A stretch of 31,714 bases of DNA, taken from Flavobacteriales bacterium UBA1986. GTDB taxonomy: Bacteria > Bacteroidota > Bacteroidia > Flavobacteriales_G > Salibacteraceae. The notes below the pieces were generated by a model that saw only the letters and a list, made by a program, of their open reading frames with translations, ran no database searches and was not told the origin of the DNA. The stretch is taken from the NCBI GenBank assembly GCA_002336245.1, contig DDDG01000013.1:107101-138814 (forward strand), in the 5' to 3' direction. Position numbers and translations under genes: made by a program. This document shows positions 7,387-15,238 of the stretch, one piece after another. The stretch's first letter is position 1; every line of letters begins with the position of its first letter.

Positions 7387-8337
7387 ATGAAAACACACAT
7401 TTCCTTCGCATTTATTCTGAGCATCCTTTTCAGCTTTACTGCTGAAGCCCAGAAAACAGTAGTCCTAAGCATCGATCACCTCTTAGAGGGTGAAGCTTTT
7501 AGCTTAAACACAACTAAGTCGTCCAATGTTGCCGATAATTATGAAGTAACTCGATTGGAGTATTACCTCTCAGAATTTAAACTCATGCACGACGGTGGAC
7601 AACTCATCAACTTACCCGACACATGGTTGTTGGTGAATGCTGCTCAAGGAACAGAGGTTGTTTTGGGTGACTTCATGATCCAGGACCTAGAAGAAATTCA
7701 GTTCAGCAATGGAATTGACTCCGACTACAACCACCTCGATCCTGCGCTTTATCCATCTGGACACCCACTTGCACTTGGAAACCCATCTATGCACTGGGGT
7801 TGGACTGCAGGCTACCGATTTCTTGCCCTTGAGGGTAATGTAGGACCAAACTTCGCGTACCGCTTTGAGGTTCATGCCCTAGGCGATCGTAATTTTCGCG
7901 ATATTGCTTTAACTACTACTGGACGCGAGTCTAGCGACACCATCTACATTGAGCTTGAAGCTTCTTGTGAGGCCATCTTCAGAGAGATTGACATTACAAG
8001 TGGAGTCATTGCTCACGGTGAACTAGGCGATGCTCAGCAAGCCTTAATCAACATGGAACAGCACGTTTTTAGAGCTATAAACGACCCGAATTCAACGCGC
8101 GATTTAGAGCTTTCCGAAAACATCGATGTGATGTATGCAAATCATAAGATTCAATTGTCTCGCACCGATGCGAATACTGAAGTTGAGTTCCGACTGTACA
8201 ACCTTTTGGGACAAGAAATCGAGTCTGGAGAATTCATGAACAGCAAAACGTTGAACGTAAATCAAAACGGAATATACCTCCTGACTTTCGTTCAGAATAA
8301 TGAAACAATCAGCACGGCTAAGGTTCTGGTTCACTAG
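7387..8337 (+). CDS. MbnP-like protein with T9SS C-terminal sorting domain
   Basis: 316 residues. Signal peptide 1-21 (cleavage near AEA-QK). Residues about 23-230 form an MbnP-like domain, with LEYYLSEFKL near the start and the diagnostic MHWGWTAGYRF block (135-145). In the methanobactin-associated MbnP, the diheme enzyme MbnH converts a tryptophan to kynurenine, and MbnP binds copper. W137 and W139 here are candidate targets, but the equivalence is inferred. Residues about 250-316 look like a type A T9SS sorting domain (VEFRLYNLLGQEIESGEF and a closing GIYLLTFVQNNETISTAKVLV), so the protein should be exported to the surface by the type IX system. It is flanked by two diheme peroxidases and overlaps the next one by 38 bases. 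Confidence 0.85.
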   Translation: MKTHISFAFILSILFSFTAEAQKTVVLSIDHLLEGEAFSLNTTKSSNVADNYEVTRLEYYLSEFKLMHDGGQLINLPDTWLLVNAAQGTEVVLGDFMIQDLEEIQFSNGIDSDYNHLDPALYPSGHPLALGNPSMHWGWTAGYRFLALEGNVGPNFAYRFEVHALGDRNFRDIALTTTGRESSDTIYIELEASCEAIFREIDITSGVIAHGELGDAQQALINMEQHVFRAINDPNSTRDLELSENIDVMYANHKIQLSRTDANTEVEFRLYNLLGQEIESGEFMNSKTLNVNQNGIYLLTFVQNNETISTAKVLVH

Positions 8338-9340
8338 AGTCTCTTTCGTTCTTTTCAGTCTACTTTTTTTCTCTTGTGAGAAGGAAGTACCTAAAAGTGT
8401 TGTGGCTAAGGACTCGTCCTATCCTGCACATTTTCCTGAAATAGAATATCCAGACGACAACCAATTTACGGATGCTCGTTATAAGCTGGGCAAGAAACTC
8501 TTCTACGACCCGATACTCTCGGAGGGTAATGAGATTTCTTGCTCTTCATGTCATAAGCCGGAGTTGGCATTTGCGCATGATCAAAAGGTTAGTCCGGGCA
8601 TTGAAGGTCGATTGGGAGATCGAAATTCGCCCAGTTTAGCCAACATCGCTTTTCACCCACGCTTTATGCGAGAAGGTGGTGTTCCTACCCTGGAAATGCA
8701 GGCCTTGGTGCCAATTGCCGATCATTTTGAAATGGGCAGCAACATTGTGGTTGCCGCAGAACGAATGGTTCAACTTGAGGAGTATCGTACTTTGAGTCAG
8801 CAGGCCTACGAACGCACCCCCGATCCTTATGTGATTATGAGAGCCTTGGCCTGTTTTCAAAGGACGCTCATAAGTGGAAACTCTCCTTACGACGATTTTG
8901 CCTATAAGGGAAATCGCTTTGCCTTGGACGCGAGAGAAATCCGTGGCATGAATATCTTCCTCAGCGATAAGACCCAGTGTTCGACTTGTCATTCAGGTGT
9001 TCTTTTCAGCAGTTTCGATTACGCCAACACTGGCTTATATGAGAGCTATGATGACGATGGCCGTTACCGACTCACCCTGGAAGAAGGAGACCGCTCTAAG
9101 TTTAAAATTCCGAGCCTGAGAAATGTAGGTCTCTCTGCTCCTTATATGCATGATGGCTCTATGAATGCACTCTCGGAAGTGATTGACCACTATGCTTCAG
9201 GCGGCGCCAATCATCCCAACAAAAGCGACTTAATCAAAGGTTTTGAAATCTCAGAAATTGAAAAGGTTGACTTGATTGCCTTTCTGCACACTTTGACAGA
9301 TGACCATTTCATTACCGACGAGCGTCATCGGGAAGAGTAG
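8300..9340 (+). CDS. Second diheme MauG/MbnH-like peroxidase lipoprotein
   Basis: 346 residues. The start ATG at 8300 lies inside the MbnP-like gene (38-base overlap, different frame) and gives a proper lipoprotein signal (VLFSLLFFSC, Cys at about 26). Heme motifs are CSSCH (81-85) and CSTCH (227-231), with the C-terminal PSLRNVGLSAPYMHDGSM. The linker reads RFMREGGVPTLEMQALVPI instead of the FFWDGRAP of the upstream peroxidase, so the Trp at that position is absent. The two enzymes therefore belong to different subfamilies. The tight overlap makes this the best candidate for the MbnH-like partner acting on the MbnP-like protein. Confidence 0.9.
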   Translation: MKQSARLRFWFTRVSFVLFSLLFFSCEKEVPKSVVAKDSSYPAHFPEIEYPDDNQFTDARYKLGKKLFYDPILSEGNEISCSSCHKPELAFAHDQKVSPGIEGRLGDRNSPSLANIAFHPRFMREGGVPTLEMQALVPIADHFEMGSNIVVAAERMVQLEEYRTLSQQAYERTPDPYVIMRALACFQRTLISGNSPYDDFAYKGNRFALDAREIRGMNIFLSDKTQCSTCHSGVLFSSFDYANTGLYESYDDDGRYRLTLEEGDRSKFKIPSLRNVGLSAPYMHDGSMNALSEVIDHYASGGANHPNKSDLIKGFEISEIEKVDLIAFLHTLTDDHFITDERHREE

Positions 9341-9371
9341 CTGTCAATAAATTATAATCGAAACCCTTCCT

Positions 9372-9474
9372 CCCTTCGACAGGCTCAGGACTCAGGGTGT
9401 CGCTCAAAGAACTTAACACCTTTGCTTTGGCTCTACTTACAATTAAAACTTCGACAGCCTGAGTTTAACGAAGG
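9372..9474. repeat. Left repeat cluster (TTCGACAGGCTCAG family)
   Basis: Two units. A 31-base copy at 9372-9402, beginning CCCTTCGACAGGCTCAGG and ending CAGGGTGTCG, is identical to 10171-10201. A second unit at 9452-9474, beginning CGACAGCCTGAGTTTAACG, is the inverted counterpart of 9914-9936 (22 of 23 bases). Together with the right cluster these bracket the GIY-YIG gene. Confidence 0.8.
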
Positions 9475-9555
9475 CTCGAAGTTCATGCTGCCTATTATCG
9501 TAACAAGGAATGAGCTTATTCGCCTTTTAACGTTCGGCCAAGCCTACTTTGACAC

Positions 9556-9897
9556 GTGCAATCAAGCTGGGTTTACATATTAAAATGTTCTGATGAATCT
9601 TACTACACTGGACTTACGAATGACTTAGAACGTAGGATAGCAGAACATAGAGAGGCAATAGATCCAAGGTCTTACACTGCACGAAGACTTCCCCTAAAAC
9701 TTGTTTACGCCACAGAATTTCAAGACATCAACGACGCGCAAGAATTTGAGTGGCAAGTAAAAAAGTGGAATCGCGCAAAAAAGGAGGCGCTTATCGAAGG
9801 GGACCTTCGGAAACTTAGAATTCTTTCAAATCACAACAACACGAAGAACTCTTTTTGGGTGAAGTTTAATTCTCAGCTTCTTAAAAATGATAAATAA
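9556..9897 (+). CDS. GIY-YIG nuclease family protein (UPF0213/YhbQ-like)
   Basis: 113 residues, a single GIY-YIG domain: WVYILKC and YYTGLTNDLERRIAEH give the two strands and the catalytic Tyr and Arg, and FEWQVKKWNRAKKEALIEG gives the conserved glutamate region and closing helix. The family includes structure-specific endonucleases; the cellular role of small stand-alone members is mostly unknown. The start is GTG. The C-terminal ~20 residues (from NHNNTKNSF) go beyond the core domain. The gene sits alone between inverted copies of a dispersed repeat, which suggests the nuclease may act on or spread with the repeats; that is inference. Confidence 0.85.
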   Translation: MQSSWVYILKCSDESYYTGLTNDLERRIAEHREAIDPRSYTARRLPLKLVYATEFQDINDAQEFEWQVKKWNRAKKEALIEGDLRKLRILSNHNNTKNSFWVKFNSQLLKNDK

Positions 9898-9912
9898 CTA
9901 AGGCGGTCGACG

Positions 9913-10201
9913 CCCTTCGTTAAACTCAGGGTGTCGAATCCGTGTTATGATTTTATAAATCTTAAAATTTCGGCCAGCGACATCCCGAGTTTAACGAGGG
10001 GCGAGCACTTGATAACTTCAACCTTTCTTGTCGGCCCTTTCCTTATCCTTCGTCAATACTTCGACAAGCTCAGTATTTCGCTCAGGAGGACTTCAGGGTG
10101 TCGAATGGGGGCCAACTCAGGGTGTCGAATCCGGGGCGACTCAATCTTCCGGTTTGTTGATGCCCTTCGTCCCTTCGACAGGCTCAGGACTCAGGGTGTC
10201 G
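9913..10201. repeat. Right repeat cluster with inverted arms
   Basis: The 337-base gap before aroC holds no gene but several related units. 9913-9936 (starting CCCTTCGTTAAACTCAGGG) and 9978-10001 are inverted arms that could form a long cruciform. Three short TCAGGGTGTCGAAT copies lie at 9926-9939, 10093-10106 and 10117-10130. A TTCGACAAGCTCAG unit lies at 10060-10073. A full 31-base copy at 10171-10201 is identical to 9372-9402. The open frame from 9931 on the plus strand runs through the repeats and aroC antisense and is not a gene. Confidence 0.8.
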
Positions 10202-10234
10202 TAAAGCGATTGATTATCAATACAAGAGAAGCAA

Positions 10235-11305
10235 TTACCCGCGTGCTTTCTGCTCCAATACAAAGTCCAGTAAAACATTCGCAATCATGGCCTCCACAAT
10301 GGGAACGGCCCTCGGAACTACGCATGCATCGTGGCGCCCTTTCGCCTCCAACTCAACTTCTTCTCCCGCTTGGTTGAGCGTAGATTGTTTTTGAGCAATG
10401 GTGGCTACCGGTTTGAAATGGATGTGAATCAAAATGTCTTCCCCATTGGAAATGCCGCCTTGGATTCCTCCAGATTGGTTCGTAGAGGTCCGCACTTTCC
10501 CATCTCGTTTTACAAAGGCATCGTTGTGAGCTGAGCCACGCATCTTACTGGCCTCTACTCCACTTCCGAACTCAACAGCCTTCACTGCATTGATTGAGAA
10601 CAAGGCTTGAGCGAGTCTCGCATGAAGTTTATCAAAAATGGGCTCTCCCAAACCTACAGGAAGCCCAGTAATTTTAGATGAGATGCGCCCACCCAAACTG
10701 TCTCCTTCGTTCTTAACTTCTTGAATGAGCAGAGACATGGCCTCGGCTGCCGCTGCATCTGGACAACGGAGATCGTTCTCATAAACTTTAGAATAGTCTA
10801 AGTTCTCTGTTTGACTCAAAATGAGTTCCCCAACACCAGTAACTCCTGCACCAATCCGAACGCCTTCGTTCTTCAAGTATTGACTGGCAATGGCTCCTGC
10901 CACAACCCAATTCGCCGTTTCTCTAGCTGAAGCTCTTCCACCACCGCGGTGATCTCGATTGCCGTATTTCTGTTCGTACACATAGTCTGCATGTGAAGGA
11001 CGATACACATCCTTCATGGCGCTGTAATCTGCACTGCGCTGATCTTTATTCGGAATCCGAAATGCGATGGGACTGCCGGTGCTTCTTCCTTCAAAAATTC
11101 CTGACAAGAACTCAACTCGATCCGATTCCTGACGGTCAGTTGTTAATGAAGACTGACCTGGTCTCCTGCGATCTAAGGCTTGCTGAACGGACTCTAAATC
11201 AAGTTCAAAGTTCGAAGGAAAACCATCGATGATGCCACCAATTTCTGGTCCGTGAGATTCCCCGTAAGTTGTGAGGCGATAGAGTTTTCCAAGAGTGTTC
11301 GACAT
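10235..11305 (-). CDS. aroC: Chorismate synthase
   Basis: 356 residues, the normal family length. It catalyses the last shikimate step, converting 5-enolpyruvylshikimate-3-phosphate to chorismate with reduced FMN as cofactor. Visible signatures are the N-terminal LGKLYRLTTYGESHGP, then RRRPGQSSLTTDRQE, the GNRDHRGGGRASARETANW block (substrate and FMN binding arginines and histidines), and SGGIQGGISNGEDI. The ATG at 11305 is chosen because MSNTLGKLYRLT is the canonical beginning; an upstream TTG would add 13 unrelated residues. It lies 50 bases downstream of the AlkB-type gene on the same strand and ends in the repeat-rich spacer. Confidence 0.97.
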   Translation of the reverse strand: MSNTLGKLYRLTTYGESHGPEIGGIIDGFPSNFELDLESVQQALDRRRPGQSSLTTDRQESDRVEFLSGIFEGRSTGSPIAFRIPNKDQRSADYSAMKDVYRPSHADYVYEQKYGNRDHRGGGRASARETANWVVAGAIASQYLKNEGVRIGAGVTGVGELILSQTENLDYSKVYENDLRCPDAAAAEAMSLLIQEVKNEGDSLGGRISSKITGLPVGLGEPIFDKLHARLAQALFSINAVKAVEFGSGVEASKMRGSAHNDAFVKRDGKVRTSTNQSGGIQGGISNGEDILIHIHFKPVATIAQKQSTLNQAGEEVELEAKGRHDACVVPRAVPIVEAMIANVLLDFVLEQKARG

Positions 11306-11355
11306 CTTTAAATTAAAGTTGAAAGGTAAAAGAAGAAAATTCAAGCGTCAACATC

Positions 11356-12396
11356 CTACTTTAATACTTCAGTGGGAATTCTAGAATTTACCAAGCCAAA
11401 CCACAGAGGTGGCACCAAAGACAAAATCATGCAACCGGGATAACCCGTTGGCAATTGCGGCGACTCTTCCCAATGATCGAGAAGCTGATATTTTTTATGC
11501 GGATCGAAGTGATGATCGCTGTGACGACTCAATTCGAAAAGGAACAACCTGCCCAAAACGTGATTGGAATTCCAAGAATGAACCGGTCGAACATTCTCGT
11601 AACGATGTTCATTCACCTTCTTTCTGCTGAGGCCATAGTGTTCCACGTATTCTACTGTTTCCAAGAGAACAATGGCAAAGGCAGCGGCGGCTATGTAGTA
11701 AAGCAGTACTTCCCAGCCGAAGAATGCGAAAACACAAAGCACAAGGACCAGCTGACCCAATTGCAAGCGCAACATCTCATTCGAAAGCGAATAAACCGAA
11801 TTCTTTTTACGCTTGCATTCCCTATTTGAAATCTGCCAAGCTGAGCGGTAACTACCTACAATGACTCGAATCCAATATTGATAAACCGTTTCGTTGTATC
11901 GTGCGGTTGCCGAGTCTTCCGGAGTACCCACATTGCGGTGATGCCCTTTGTTGTGATCGATGAAAAACTGGGTGTACTGAGCGGTGGTGAGCAAGGCTTT
12001 TGCAAGAAACTGCTCGACTTTACTTCTTCGATGTCCGAGTTCGTGCGCCACATTAATGCCCATTGCTCCCATAATAAGACCCATCCCGAGAATCATTCCC
12101 AGTCGCTCGAACCAGAGCAAATCTGAATTCTGCATGCGACTGAGAAAAACAAGTAGGACCCCAACTACGATGAAGGGAACAGAAAAGAGCAAATAGTCGT
12201 AGAGTTGATTTTCGGAAGCTCCTTTTTTCTTCTCTTCTGTAAGGTTCTGTGAAGATGCAGGAATGACTAATTCGAAGGAAGGGATTAGCACAAAGGCCAA
12301 TATCAGTGGAAGGAAAACATACAATCCACCAAAATGCATTCCGATCAACAACAGAATTGGTAAACTAAAAACAAGGCTGTACAATATTGGGCGCAT
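11356..12396 (-). CDS. alkB: AlkB-type membrane di-iron alkane 1-monooxygenase
   Basis: 346 residues with several membrane helices and all AlkB histidine boxes: AHELGH (about 117-122), DHNKGHHRNVGTPEDSATAR (147-166), the EYVEHYGL segment (about 249-256) and SRHSDHHFDPHKKYQ (from about 290). The family hydroxylates medium-chain alkanes or related chains at the terminal carbon using electrons from rubredoxin; no rubredoxin or rubredoxin reductase gene is in the window, so the actual substrate is open. The ATG at 12396 is preferred over a TTG six codons upstream. A TACATTTG box lies 16 bases upstream. It may be cotranscribed with aroC. Confidence 0.88.
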   Translation of the reverse strand: MRPILYSLVFSLPILLLIGMHFGGLYVFLPLILAFVLIPSFELVIPASSQNLTEEKKKGASENQLYDYLLFSVPFIVVGVLLVFLSRMQNSDLLWFERLGMILGMGLIMGAMGINVAHELGHRRSKVEQFLAKALLTTAQYTQFFIDHNKGHHRNVGTPEDSATARYNETVYQYWIRVIVGSYRSAWQISNRECKRKKNSVYSLSNEMLRLQLGQLVLVLCVFAFFGWEVLLYYIAAAAFAIVLLETVEYVEHYGLSRKKVNEHRYENVRPVHSWNSNHVLGRLFLFELSRHSDHHFDPHKKYQLLDHWEESPQLPTGYPGCMILSLVPPLWFGLVNSRIPTEVLK

Positions 12397-12411
12397 GATC
12401 TCCGTCAGAAA

Positions 12412-12419
12412 CAAATGTA
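12412..12419 (-). promoter_or_regulatory. Candidate -7 box TACATTTG for the AlkB-type gene
   Basis: Exact TAnnTTTG match on the minus strand, 16 bases before the ATG of the hydroxylase gene. No convincing -33 TTG was found. Confidence 0.4.
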
Positions 12420-12499
12420 ATGGGGATTGGTTTATGTCGCAGGACTGTCATTTTATCAATGGAAGTGATATAGGTCGAACAAGACATCTTTCTAATCGT

Positions 12500-12507
12500 T
12501 ACTTTTG
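12500..12507 (+). promoter_or_regulatory. Candidate -7 box TACTTTTG for trxA
   Basis: Exact TAnnTTTG match, 33 bases upstream of the thioredoxin ATG, at a position sensible for a short leader. No clear -33 element was found. Confidence 0.45.
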
Positions 12508-12540
12508 TGCAATCAAAATCTTAACACATACACGTCTATC

Positions 12541-12861
12541 ATGGCATTAGAATTTACAGATTCAAATTTTGAAGAAATGGCCTTGGCTTCCGATAAGCCA
12601 GTAATCGTTGATTTTTGGGCTGAATGGTGTGGACCATGTCGCATGGTAACCCCTATCATAGAAGAATTAGCAGGAGAGTATGATGGTAAAGCTGTCATTG
12701 GAAAACTGAACGTTGACCAGAATCCTGAAGTATCAATGAAGTACGGAATCCGAAGCATCCCTACTGTTCTTTACATCAAAGACGGACAAGTAGTCGACAA
12801 GCAAGTTGGAGCTACTTCAAAAGCAACTTACGCGGGCAAATTGGACGCTCAGTTGGCTTAA
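12541..12861 (+). CDS. trxA: Thioredoxin
   Basis: 106 residues, classic thioredoxin length. The active site is WCGPC with cysteines 30 and 33 in DFWAEWCGPCRM, and the cis-proline loop SIPTVLY is present. It is a cytoplasmic disulfide reductase serving thioredoxin reductase and many clients. The start MALEFTDSNF is the canonical beginning; a longer frame from 12505 would add 12 unlikely residues. It stands as a single transcription unit with its own candidate promoter and a strong terminator immediately after. Confidence 0.97.
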   Translation: MALEFTDSNFEEMALASDKPVIVDFWAEWCGPCRMVTPIIEELAGEYDGKAVIGKLNVDQNPEVSMKYGIRSIPTVLYIKDGQVVDKQVGATSKATYAGKLDAQLA

Positions 12862-12881
12862 ACAAAGAATTAGAATTGCTT

Positions 12882-12912
12882 AGGGGATTGATAACATCGA
12901 TCCCCTTTTTTT
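12882..12912 (+). terminator. Intrinsic terminator after trxA
   Basis: Perfect 7-bp stem AGGGGAT/ATCCCCT around an 11-base loop that can pair further, followed directly by a run of T. It lies 20 bases after the trxA stop. Confidence 0.9.
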
Positions 12913-12968
12913 GTGCCTCTTTTTAAAGAACACACAACAAAAAAGGCATCATTGCGTAACTTCCCGCC

Positions 12969-13886
12969 ATGACAAAAATCCGTAGAGACGAAATAGAATC
13001 TTTCGGAAAGCTCGACTTTTTGGCCAGTCAGGCTGTGGAGGGATTTCTCACTGGACTTCACAAGAGCCCATACCATGGCTTTTCTGTTGAGTTTGCCGAA
13101 CACCGCCAATACAATACCGGCGAATCGAGCAGACACGTTGACTGGAAGTTGTACGGGCGAACCGACAAACTCTTCACTAAACGCTACGAAGAGGAAACGA
13201 ATTTGCGCTGTCAGATTCTCATCGACCACTCTTCCTCCATGTACTTTCCTGAGGGAAGCGAAAAGCGCTCCAAGATCAACTTCAGCATTCACGCGGCCGC
13301 GACTTTGGTGAATCTGCTAAAGCGTCAACGAGATGCTTATGGACTCACGGTCTACTCCGACAAGGTTGAGACTCACCTACCTCCCCGATCTTCTTCAGTG
13401 GCTCAAAATGCTGTTTATACTGAGTTGGAGAAACTCCTTCATGAAGAACCAACGAACAGCGTGACCGACACCGTTTCAACTTTACACCAGGTGGCCGAGC
13501 GCATTCACAAACGCAGCTTGGTGGTTCTGTTCAGTGACATGCTGGATACCTCTGAGGAAAAAGAAGAACAGGCTTTTCGCGCCTTGCAACATCTGAAGTT
13601 CAACAAACATGAAGTCATTCTCTTTCATGTACTCGACCCAAGCTCAGAGGTTGAATTCGACTATTCAAACCGCCCGCACACCTTCGTCGATTTGGAGACT
13701 GGGGAAAAAGTAAAACTAAATCCAAAGCAAATTCAAGCAGAATATAAGGAGCGCATGGAAGCCTTCTTAAAGCGCCTCAAAGTGAAGTGCGCTCAATTCA
13801 AAATCGACCTCATCGAAGCCGACATCAACAAAGGTTTTGACCAAGTGCTGCTTGCTTACCTCATCAAGAGGTCGCGGATGTATTAA
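12969..13886 (+). CDS. DUF58 domain protein
   Basis: 305 residues. It has the DUF58 hallmark near the N-terminus (HRQYNTGESSRHVDWKLYGR) followed by a von Willebrand A-like fold: LIDHSSSMYFP gives a DxSxS metal site, and SLVVLFSDMLD gives the later strand. DUF58 proteins normally pair with MoxR AAA+ ATPases and aerotolerance-type membrane VWA proteins and are thought to assist protein or metal-centre maturation. Here no MoxR gene is adjacent; the nearest AAA+/VWA pair is 2.3 kb away and of a different subfamily. A shadow frame antisense to the 5' half is not a gene. Confidence 0.88.
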   Translation: MTKIRRDEIESFGKLDFLASQAVEGFLTGLHKSPYHGFSVEFAEHRQYNTGESSRHVDWKLYGRTDKLFTKRYEEETNLRCQILIDHSSSMYFPEGSEKRSKINFSIHAAATLVNLLKRQRDAYGLTVYSDKVETHLPPRSSSVAQNAVYTELEKLLHEEPTNSVTDTVSTLHQVAERIHKRSLVVLFSDMLDTSEEKEEQAFRALQHLKFNKHEVILFHVLDPSSEVEFDYSNRPHTFVDLETGEKVKLNPKQIQAEYKERMEAFLKRLKVKCAQFKIDLIEADINKGFDQVLLAYLIKRSRMY

Positions 13887-13888
13887 GT

Positions 13889-14114
13889 AGAGTGTTAGAG
13901 TGTTAGAGTGAAAAATAACTGTATTGAGCATTGATAATCGGTAATTCGTATTTTATTATCTGTAACTCGCAACCCGCAACCCGTAACCCGTAACCCGTAA
14001 TCAACAAAAGGATTTGGGATCTGGGCCGCCGTCGTTGCACTTTGGCGTCCAAGGGCCTGAGATACGGAAATGAGAATTGAGAGTCGAGAATTGAGAGTCG
14101 AGAATCGGGAATCG
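13889..14114. repeat. Mixed short tandem repeats between convergent genes
   Basis: Three kinds of tandem repeat share this gap between convergent genes: an 8-base AGTGTTAG unit at 13889-13910, 7-base CAACCCG/TAACCCG units at about 13969-14000 (four copies and a remnant), and a 14-base unit GAGAATTGAGAGTC twice at 14072-14099, with a degenerate third copy to 14114. Such spacers look prone to slippage. No gene and no clear terminator are present. Confidence 0.75.
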
Positions 14115-14118
14115 AAAC

Positions 14119-15228
14119 CTACTCAAGTCCCATCATAGCAATCAACATCTTCCGGTGAATCTCAGTGTTTTCGTATATGCCTGAAAATAATTCAGAGCCC
14201 GGACCATAGGCTAGAACAGGAACTAAGGTTGATGAGTGACCTCCTGTGGAGAAGCTCGGTACGATGCTGTCGTAATTTCGAGACGATCCATCTTCCGATC
14301 GATAGCCAGCCAAAGTGTAGCCACCGGTTTCATGATCTGCTGTGACAACCACTAAGGTGTTCCCATCCTTTTCAGCATAATCCAATGCAGCGCCAACAAC
14401 TCGATCAAAGTCGAGTACTTCTTCTTTTAAATATTCGCCATTGTTGTCGTGCCCAGCCCAATCAATCTGAGAACCTTCAATCATTAAAAAGGAGCTTTCT
14501 CTTGAATCTAAAAAGTCGATGGCTGCAACACTAGCTCGAAGCAAGAAGTTGCCTCGTTGAGGAGCAGATGGCATTCCATCCTTCGCCAATAAATACCCAT
14601 AACGACTTCCCTCTTCCCAGTTCCTCTTCAACATGGCGGTCGTATCCAAATCGATTCCAGCTTTCTGCATCTCTGCATACAAATCAATGGAATCCCCTCT
14701 TTTGAAGACGTAATCTTTTCCCCCACCGGCAAAAAAATCAACTTTCGAACGAATGAGTTGAAGCATAATCTCGTCTGCCAGTTCACGACTTTCCACATGC
14801 GAATAATATGCCGCTGGCGTGGCGTGTGTAATGGAGGATGTAGCAACTAGCCCCACCCCAACCTGAGGATTGATCGATTTTAAGAACTCGACAATATTTT
14901 CAATGCGGTTGCTGTCGGCATCCAATCCCAAAGCGCCGTTGTAAGTCTTTTTTCCGCAACTAAAGGCCGTTGCACCCGCTGCTGAATCGGTGATTTTTGA
15001 AGTGGAAGATGTTTTAATCAATCCGACCACTGGAAAACGCGAAAAATTGGGTTCTTCCTCTCCATAGAAATAAGCCGATGAAAGCTGCGAAACTCCCATT
15101 CCATCTCCAATAAGAAAGATGATTTTCTTAGGTTTCTGTAACTGATCATTTGCAATCCCCTCAACTTTGGTTTCAGTCTTACAGGAAGAGAAGGCTAGTA
15201 AGGAACAGAGAATGATGAGTCGATTCAT
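14119..15228 (-). CDS. PhoA-type alkaline phosphatase lipoprotein
   Basis: 369 residues. A lipoprotein signal ends in FSSC (Cys 16). Active-site elements in order: IGDGMG with a metal-binding Asp (about 42), the nucleophile Ser 82 in TDSAAGATAF, SQIDWAGHDNN (metal-ligand Asp and His), TADHETGG (metal ligands) and STGGHSS (zinc His). This is the alkaline phosphatase superfamily core, and it should hydrolyse phosphomonoesters in the periplasm or at the surface. The gene starts 10 bases after the PHP-domain gene and is probably cotranscribed with it. No Pho-box was identified. Confidence 0.93.
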   Translation of the reverse strand: MNRLIILCSLLAFSSCKTETKVEGIANDQLQKPKKIIFLIGDGMGVSQLSSAYFYGEEEPNFSRFPVVGLIKTSSTSKITDSAAGATAFSCGKKTYNGALGLDADSNRIENIVEFLKSINPQVGVGLVATSSITHATPAAYYSHVESRELADEIMLQLIRSKVDFFAGGGKDYVFKRGDSIDLYAEMQKAGIDLDTTAMLKRNWEEGSRYGYLLAKDGMPSAPQRGNFLLRASVAAIDFLDSRESSFLMIEGSQIDWAGHDNNGEYLKEEVLDFDRVVGAALDYAEKDGNTLVVVTADHETGGYTLAGYRSEDGSSRNYDSIVPSFSTGGHSSTLVPVLAYGPGSELFSGIYENTEIHRKMLIAMMGLE

Positions 15229-15238
15229 TCCGCGGTTT

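Noticed and set aside
9372..10201. CRISPR array
   Set aside because: The repeats are irregularly spaced, occur in both orientations and lack unique equal-length spacers.
9931..10377. 148-codon plus-strand open frame
   Set aside because: It runs through the repeat cluster and then antisense to aroC; the translation is low-complexity and repeat-derived.
11455..11829. 124-codon plus-strand open frame
   Set aside because: Antisense to the AlkB-type gene, whose histidine boxes are intact; no recognisable domain.
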